Shown here: positions 60,001 to 64,000 of the stretch, piece after piece
Layout: each line of letters opens with the position of its first letter
Position numbering within the stretch: position 1 is the first letter of the stretch
The notes under the pieces: model-generated
Told to the model about the DNA's origin: nothing
The model's database searches: none
What the model saw: only the letters and a program-made list of their open reading frames with translations
DNA from: Microbacterium oleivorans
GTDB taxonomy: Bacteria; Actinomycetota; Actinomycetes; Actinomycetales; Microbacteriaceae
DNA length: 64,000 nucleotides
Assembly (NCBI RefSeq): GCF_013389665.1
Contig: NZ_CP058316.1
Coordinates: forward strand, 1,054,001-1,118,000
Direction of reading: 5' to 3'
Made by a program: the position numbers and the translations under genes

Positions 60001-60617
60001 AGGTCGCGGTCGGCGATCAGAGCGCGCAGTCGTTCCCTCCGCAGCCGGAAGACGGGACCGATGTCGGCGCGCGCGTGCCGCGACACCGTGCCGTCGCCGA
60101 GGAGCAGCTCGACGTGGTCTGCCACCGACACGCCCTCGCGGTCGAGCTGGACGGCGTAGGCCTCGAGCTGCATCAGCGCGGTGACCCGGGCGTGCCGCGC
60201 GAGCTTGGTGTCCTGCACGACCCAGCGCCCGGCCTCGTCGCGCACGAGGAAGTCGGCGAATCCGACGAAGTCGGCATCGGAGAACGCCGCCTGGTACACG
60301 ACCCGCGCGTCGGAGGCGAGGGCCTCACGCGTGAGGCGGACGGCCTCGGCCAGGCCGGCCGCGTCGGACGAACGGGTCTCGGGGACCACCGCCACCTCGC
60401 CCGGCAGATCGCGCTGGTAGGCCGCGAGCACGCGGCGCTCGTGCTGATCGCCGAGGCGACCCGCGCGCTCGAGCGTCAGGTCGACGGGATCATCGACGGG
60501 AGCGACCCGACCGAGCTTGGCGTCGATGGCCCGCAGCCACGCGAACTCGCACTCGGCGGCTGCCTTCAGGTCGCTCGCGCTCCACACGATGCGGCCCTCG
60601 TCCTCGATGTATCGCAT
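57087..60617 (-). CDS. TM0106-family RecB-like nuclease fused to a superfamily 1 helicase
   Basis: 1176 residues. The N-terminal part resembles Cas4/RecB nucleases (WSASDLKAAAECEFAWLRA, DFLVRDEAGRWVVQDTKLARHARVTALMQL, with a cysteine cluster CGRCATCDLQ), followed by an RNase H-like exonuclease block (FFDFEGDPLY ... YHYAPYEPTHLLAMA). The C-terminal half is an SF1 helicase: Walker A VQGPPGTGKTYVGSHV, DEAGQFSLA, VDRFQGQEAAVAIVSL. Such proteins are predicted DNA-repair or defence enzymes. ATG 60617 has GGAAGGGG upstream; the longer frame to 60695 overlaps nadE. Confidence 0.9.
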   Translation of the reverse strand: MRYIEDEGRIVWSASDLKAAAECEFAWLRAIDAKLGRVAPVDDPVDLTLERAGRLGDQHERRVLAAYQRDLPGEVAVVPETRSSDAAGLAEAVRLTREALASDARVVYQAAFSDADFVGFADFLVRDEAGRWVVQDTKLARHARVTALMQLEAYAVQLDREGVSVADHVELLLGDGTVSRHARADIGPVFRLRRERLRALIADRDLAAGAAGAPLAWGDDRGELRILACGRCATCDLQVVASRDLLLVAGMRPIQRERLRAAGVTTIDELASAREAPPRMSWDAFSGLRTQARLQLVSPAGGIPRDAAPSADDHAAAVGTGTAVPTYEVVFAKALGALPRPDRGDLFFDFEGDPLYTEGAAQHWGIDYLFGWVDQDEQYSALWAHTFDDERRAFETFLQMIDVQRAAHPGMHIYHYAPYEPTHLLAMAARYGVGEAAVDRLLRDGVFVDLYPIVRRALRVGSRSYSIKKLEPLYMGAEVRTSDVQKGDDSIVRYVEARALADVGEREAADRILADLADYNRYDCVSTRRLRDWLVDRAREAQLRPSADVEPEERAYEPSPRAAALGRLADAAADEDTAAREAPAAVALRLGAAAIDYYPREAKSFWATHFLRLREPLSMWDETRDVVSVAPDRSGVVEDWHRPEGARTDRRLIELRGDVAPGTRLAVDSSPFALYETPAPFPTEPRPRFIHADRRVRIVEVLDDGAVVEELALGGFTWSELPIALTPAAPPPAGSQQAAIDAWADTVIAAAPVLPADPATDLLLRRAPRTLGGALVRGSSDDVSDIARTILDLDRSYLAVQGPPGTGKTYVGSHVVAELVRERGFRVGVVAQSHAVVENMLDRIAAAGVPRAQIGKAVKGEPSGDEAFTVIAKNGVADFTASRPDGFVVGGTAWDLTHAGRIPRGSLDLLVIDEAGQFSLASTIAVSVAAPRLLLLGDPQQLPQVSQGTHPEPVDTSALGWIMDGAHVVPEERGFFLAETRRMRPEVARPVSVLSYDGKLAAHPSTASRSLDGVPAGVVPLPLRHRRNATASPEEAERVVDLVRDLVARSWTPDDGAVARALTPRDIIVVTPYNAQQVLVEEALSAAGFADVPVGTVDRFQGQEAAVAIVSLAASSGRDAPRGLEFLLLQNRLNVAVSRAQHTAYVVYGTGILDDLPRTPEGVARMSAFARLVGVA

Positions 60618-60687
60618 GATCCCCTTCCGTTCAACGACCCTAGCCGCGGGGTGCGACACCGCCGACGCCGGTGCCACACTGGGGAGG

Positions 60688-62757
60688 GTGACCACCCCGC
60701 TCCCCTTCGCCAGCGCCTATGCCCACGGCTTCGCACGGGTCGCCGCCTGCACCATACCGGTGGCGATCGCCGACCCCGCGGCCAACGCCGACGCGGTACT
60801 CGCCGAAGCACGCGCCTGCGACGCCGAGTCGGTGGCGATCGCGGTGTTCCCCGAGCTGTGCCTGACCGGCTACGCGATCGAGGACCTCGTGCTCCAGGAC
60901 GCGGTGCTGGATGCCGTCGAGGCGGCCATCGAGCGCATCGTCGCGGCCTCCGCCGACCTGATGCCGGTTCTGGTCGTCGGGGCGCCGCTGCGCCACCGCA
61001 ACCGCCTCTACAACTGCGCCGTCGTCATCCACCGCGGCGCGATCCTCGGGGTCGCCCCCAAGGCGCACATCCCCACCTACCGGGAGTTCTACGAGCGCCG
61101 CTGGTACGCCGCCGGCGAGGAGTGGGACGGCGAGGGCGTCCGCATCGGCGAACATGAGGCGGTGTTCGGCACGAACCTGCTCTTCGACGTGCGCGACGTT
61201 CCGGGCCTGGTGCTGCACGCCGAGGTCTGCGAGGACGTCTGGGTGCCGGTGCCTCCGTCCTCGCGTGCGGCGCTGGCGGGCGCGACGGTGCTGGTGAACC
61301 TCTCGGGCTCCCCGATCACGATCGGCCGCGCCGACGACCGGCGCACGCTCGTGCAGTCGCAGTCGCTGCGCTGCCTCGCCGCCTACGCCTACGCCGCGGC
61401 CGGGCTCGGCGAGTCGACGAACGACGTGTCGTGGGACGGCCAGACGATGATCTACGAGGGCGGATCGCTGCTGGCCGAGACCGAGCGCTTCCCCGACGGT
61501 CCGCGCCGCAGCGTGGCCGACGTCGACCTCGACCGTCTGCGGCAGGACCGCTTCCGACAGGGCACCTTCGACGACAACCGGCGCTCGACGGCCACGGACT
61601 TCCTCACCGTCGAGACGTTCCTGAACCCGCCCGCCGAGGACATCGGCCTGCGCCGGGTGCTCGATCGGTTCCCGTTCGTCCCCGACGATCCGGCCCGACT
61701 CGACCAGGACTGCTACGAGGCGTTCAACATCCAGGTCTCGGGGCTCGAGCAGCGCATGCGCGCGATCGGCGGACCGCGCCCGGTGATCGGCGTCTCGGGT
61801 GGCCTCGACTCCACGCACGCCCTGCTCGTGGTGGCGCGGGCGATGGACCGCATGGGACGGCCGCGCAGCGACATCCTGGCGTACACGATGCCCGGATTCG
61901 CCACGAGCGACCACACGAGGTCCAACGCCGTCGCCCTCGCCGAGGCCGTCGGCGCGACGATCGAGACGATCGACATCCGCCCCGCGGCCGGTGAGCTGCT
62001 GCGCGGGATCGGGCACCCCTACGCTTCGGGCGAGCCGGTGTACGACGTGACGTTCGAGAACGTGCAGGCGGGGGTGCGCACCGACTTCCTGTTCCGCCTC
62101 GCCAACCGTCTGGGCGGGATCGTGATCGGCACCTCCGACCTGTCGGAGCTCGCCCTCGGCTGGGCGACGTACGGCGTGGGCGACCACATGAGCCACTACG
62201 CGGTCAACTCCGGCGTCCCCAAGACTCTGATCCAGCACATCATTCGCTGGGTCATCGCGCACCGCGAGGGCACCGGCACCGACCTCACCGACGAGGCGGT
62301 CGCGGTGCTGCAGTCGGTGCTCGACACCGAGATCAGCCCGGAGCTGGTTCCGGCGGGCGAGGACGGCAAGGTGCAGTCCACCGAGTCGACGATCGGCCCG
62401 TACGCCCTCCACGACTTCGCGCTGCACCATGTGCTGCGCTACGGGTTCCGTCCGTCGAAGATCGCCTTCCTCGCACAGCACGCGTGGTCGGACGCGGATG
62501 CCGGCGACTGGCCGGCCGGTTTCCCCCTCGACGAGCGCTACGCCTACGACCTGCCCGAGATCGCCCACTGGCTGCAGGTCTTCCTGAAGCGCTTCTTCGG
62601 GTTCGCGCAGTTCAAACGCAGCGCGATCCCCAACGGACCGAAGGTCGCGGCGGCGGGTTCGCTGTCGCCCCGCGGCGACTGGCGGGCGCCGTCCGACGGC
62701 AACGCGACGGCCTGGCTGGCCGAGCTGCGGCGGGCACTCCCCGACCTGGTCGACTGA
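60688..62757 (+). CDS. nadE: Glutamine-dependent NAD+ synthetase
   Basis: 689 residues. An N-terminal nitrilase-type glutaminase domain has E (FPELCLTGY), K (PKAHIPTYREFYERRW) and C (EVCEDVW), and the C-terminal synthetase has the P-loop GVSGGLDSTHALLV. It amidates nicotinate adenine dinucleotide to NAD+ using glutamine, the form typical of actinobacteria. GTG 60688 fits the family start (FASAYAHGFARVAAC); a GGGGAGG directly before it is too close for a normal ribosome-binding site. Confidence 0.95.
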   Translation: MTTPLPFASAYAHGFARVAACTIPVAIADPAANADAVLAEARACDAESVAIAVFPELCLTGYAIEDLVLQDAVLDAVEAAIERIVAASADLMPVLVVGAPLRHRNRLYNCAVVIHRGAILGVAPKAHIPTYREFYERRWYAAGEEWDGEGVRIGEHEAVFGTNLLFDVRDVPGLVLHAEVCEDVWVPVPPSSRAALAGATVLVNLSGSPITIGRADDRRTLVQSQSLRCLAAYAYAAAGLGESTNDVSWDGQTMIYEGGSLLAETERFPDGPRRSVADVDLDRLRQDRFRQGTFDDNRRSTATDFLTVETFLNPPAEDIGLRRVLDRFPFVPDDPARLDQDCYEAFNIQVSGLEQRMRAIGGPRPVIGVSGGLDSTHALLVVARAMDRMGRPRSDILAYTMPGFATSDHTRSNAVALAEAVGATIETIDIRPAAGELLRGIGHPYASGEPVYDVTFENVQAGVRTDFLFRLANRLGGIVIGTSDLSELALGWATYGVGDHMSHYAVNSGVPKTLIQHIIRWVIAHREGTGTDLTDEAVAVLQSVLDTEISPELVPAGEDGKVQSTESTIGPYALHDFALHHVLRYGFRPSKIAFLAQHAWSDADAGDWPAGFPLDERYAYDLPEIAHWLQVFLKRFFGFAQFKRSAIPNGPKVAAAGSLSPRGDWRAPSDGNATAWLAELRRALPDLVD

Positions 62758-62775
62758 GGCGCGAGCGACCCGCGC

Positions 62776-63357
62776 TCAGCCGACCGGGAGCGTGCCGTAC
62801 GCGAGGGTGATGATCCAGCCGTCGCGCGAGACGTCGACCAGCGAGTAGCGCATGTTGCGATCGGGAATCCAGCCCCGGTGTCGGCCCGGGTCGAGTCGCA
62901 CCTGCTCGGGAGCCACGCGCACGCCACGGCCGTCCGCCTCGAGCACGGCCTGCACGTGCACCCAGTGGTCGATCAGGTCGAGGGTGTCGGCCGAGGAGAA
63001 CAGACGCGAGTGCTTGCGCATACGCGCGAGGTCGGCGGGTTCGGGATGGGCGTCGCGGATGTCGATGCCGATCGGCAGCCCCGGGTCGCTGATCGCGACC
63101 ACCGTGGCAGCGCGGTAGCTCGCCGTCGTGACCAGGAGAGGCACCTCCGTGCCGTTGCGCGAGGCCACCAGGCGCGTGTGGTAGCCGAAACCGCGGGGGG
63201 CCTCCCGTTCGATGCGGACGTCCTTCTCGTCGCAGCGCAGCTCCGCCGCGACCACCTCGCGCGCGATCATCCGTCGTCGGTCGTGCACCGTGATCGCGGG
63301 GTCCCAGCCCAACCGCGCCGTGATGCCCGTCGGAGTGTCGAGAAGTACCGTCTGCAT
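62776..63357 (-). CDS. 4'-phosphopantetheinyl-transferase-like protein, degenerate
   Basis: 193 residues. The Sfp-type core is recognisable: PIGIDIRDAHP (the metal-binding Asp) and, further on, a block DHWVHVQAVLEADGRGVR at the place of the catalytic WxxKEAxxKAxGxG motif. The K and E of that motif are absent, so the catalytic function is doubtful. ATG 63357 has GGGAG about 8 nt upstream; a GTG at 63393, 5 nt after TAGACT (63399-63404), could start a longer form. No carrier-protein or synthase genes are nearby. Confidence 0.6.
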   Translation of the reverse strand: MQTVLLDTPTGITARLGWDPAITVHDRRRMIAREVVAAELRCDEKDVRIEREAPRGFGYHTRLVASRNGTEVPLLVTTASYRAATVVAISDPGLPIGIDIRDAHPEPADLARMRKHSRLFSSADTLDLIDHWVHVQAVLEADGRGVRVAPEQVRLDPGRHRGWIPDRNMRYSLVDVSRDGWIITLAYGTLPVG

Positions 63358-63486
63358 GTCGCCAGCTCCCGCCTGTCGATGGTCTGACCTCACCGGCGAG
63401 TCTAGCGAGCCCTGCCGCAGGCGCCAGGGTCGTCGGCCGGGCTTAAGCGAGCCCGGCGGGCGGCGCCCCTCGCCTAGGCTGACGGG

Positions 63487-63618
63487 ATGAGCTTCGACAA
63501 CGACGGCGGCAAACGTCCGACCTCGGCACGCATCGCGATCTGGGTCGTGGCCGGCGGGGTCGGCGCGTACATGCTGATCTCGGGCATCCTCGGCATCGTC
63601 GCCGGAGGCGGGGCATGA
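63487..63618 (+). CDS. 43-residue membrane peptide
   Basis: ATG 63487 follows TAGGCT (63475-63480) by 6 nt and encodes a charged N-terminus (SFDNDGGKRPTSAR) plus one membrane helix (IAIWVVAGGVGAYMLISGIL). The stop overlaps the next start (ATGA), so it is co-translated with the phosphorylase-like gene. Too short for routine detection; the role is unknown. Confidence 0.7.
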   Translation: MSFDNDGGKRPTSARIAIWVVAGGVGAYMLISGILGIVAGGGA

Positions 63619-64000
63619 GCGGACAGCGTCTGCTCGTCGTCGCCCACCGGGACGAGCTCGCGGCGTTCCCCGACCGCATCCCGGGCTTCGACATCCTGCT
63701 CACGGGCCCCGGAAAGCTGCCCGCCGCGCACGAGCTCACCCGGGCCCTCGATCGCGCCGACTACGACGAGGTCGTCGTCGTGGGAACGGCCGGGGCCGTG
63801 GGCGGCGCACTCGGTCCGGGGATCTACGAGATCGCAGCAGCGGTCCAGCACGACGTCTTCGACCTCGCCGGGGTGCGCGGCCGTCACCTCTCGATGCCCG
63901 AGCGCGTCGAGACCGGCTCGAGCGGCGTCACGATCGCGACGGGCGACGTGTTCGTCGACGACGCCGAGGCGGTCGAGCTGATCCGCTCGCTCGGCGCCGA
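63615..64000 (+). CDS. Nucleoside phosphorylase/MTA nucleosidase-like protein, 3' end beyond the window
   Basis: 128 codons are visible. The sequence LLTGPGKLPAAHELTRAL and VVVVGTAGAVGGALGPGIYEIAAAVQHD match the glycine-rich phosphate-binding and nucleoside-binding part of the PNP/MTA-SAH nucleosidase fold, a nucleoside salvage enzyme. ATG 63615 overlaps the stop of the 43-residue peptide. The C-terminal catalytic part is outside the window, so substrate and completeness cannot be judged. Confidence 0.85.
   Translation, partial: MSGQRLLVVAHRDELAAFPDRIPGFDILLTGPGKLPAAHELTRALDRADYDEVVVVGTAGAVGGALGPGIYEIAAAVQHDVFDLAGVRGRHLSMPERVETGSSGVTIATGDVFVDDAEAVELIRSLGA

Noticed and set aside
57543..61157. 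1204-codon open frame opposite the nuclease-helicase gene
   Set aside because: It is a GC-driven shadow of the minus-strand nuclease-helicase, with low-complexity composition and no start signal.
1..64000. CRISPR arrays, insertion sequences and rRNA genes
   Set aside because: No regularly spaced repeats, no transposase-like frame with terminal inverted repeats and no rRNA-like stretch were seen on either strand.

Overview
The window is about 70 percent GC and densely packed, with short spacers, many ATGA/GTGA start-stop overlaps and many GTG starts. It also has an actinobacterial gene set: menaquinone synthesis, System II cytochrome c maturation, YhgE/Pip with MMPL, the 32-residue protein bS22, FprA and an FBP-type zinc finger. 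It reads as chromosome of a Microbacteriaceae member, most likely Microbacterium or a close relative. That placement is an inference from gene content; no marker gene was compared.

Layout. 1-800: a lower-GC, 5'-truncated fragment of a foreign-looking gene abuts the 3' end of tRNA-Met(CAT), followed by tRNA-Thr(GGT). 860-3160: an M23 peptidase and an inositol-monophosphatase-like enzyme. 3170-11830: the most unusual locus, which I read as a circular (head-to-tail cyclised) bacteriocin system. It holds a small hydrophobic precursor resembling the AS-48/uberolysin family, a four-helix membrane protein, a SpoIIM/DUF95-like protein, two ABC ATPases and two multi-spanning membrane proteins in one overlapping operon. 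Beside it are a NarL-type response regulator, a PadR regulator, a HAAS-like membrane protein, an unlisted 24-residue Cys-containing peptide ORF and a histidine kinase. 11860-14830: a membrane protein and a second two-component pair. 14940-19160: tRNA-Tyr, an FBP zinc-finger protein, a lipoprotein, a small inserted-looking ORF, yajQ and a lipase-like hydrolase.

19200-31140 is a respiratory cofactor region: ferredoxin reductase fprA, a polyprenyl diphosphate synthase, menG, menF, menD, menA, menE, menB and menC. These give most of the classical isochorismate route to menaquinone; menH and the DHNA-CoA thioesterase are not here. 31150-36850 is a TetR-controlled export locus: two adjacent perfect 16-bp palindromes lie between tetR and an MMPL transporter that carries an ABC-like C-terminal domain, followed by a YhgE/Pip protein. 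37000-41900 holds ccsB, resB, ccdA, a TlpA-like lipoprotein and a histidine phosphatase, read leftward in tight succession. 41960-49480 holds a DedA protein, a short archaeal-type AspRS, an MscS channel and a four-gene ABC importer. 49500-56360 holds a Dabb protein, a glutaredoxin, a rhodanese, bS22, a BldC-like HTH protein, an ArsR regulator, TrkH/TrkA potassium uptake, proC, a hydrolase and tadA. 56400-64000 holds upp, a large nuclease-helicase, nadE, a degenerate phosphopantetheinyl-transferase-like protein, a 43-residue membrane protein and a nucleoside-phosphorylase-like gene cut by the window end.

A recurrent promoter pattern runs through the window: a TAnnnT hexamer placed 6-8 nt before the start codon, with no ribosome-binding site, at some twenty genes. 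This implies widespread leaderless transcription and explains several otherwise awkward start codons. No CRISPR array, insertion sequence, rRNA or prophage was seen.
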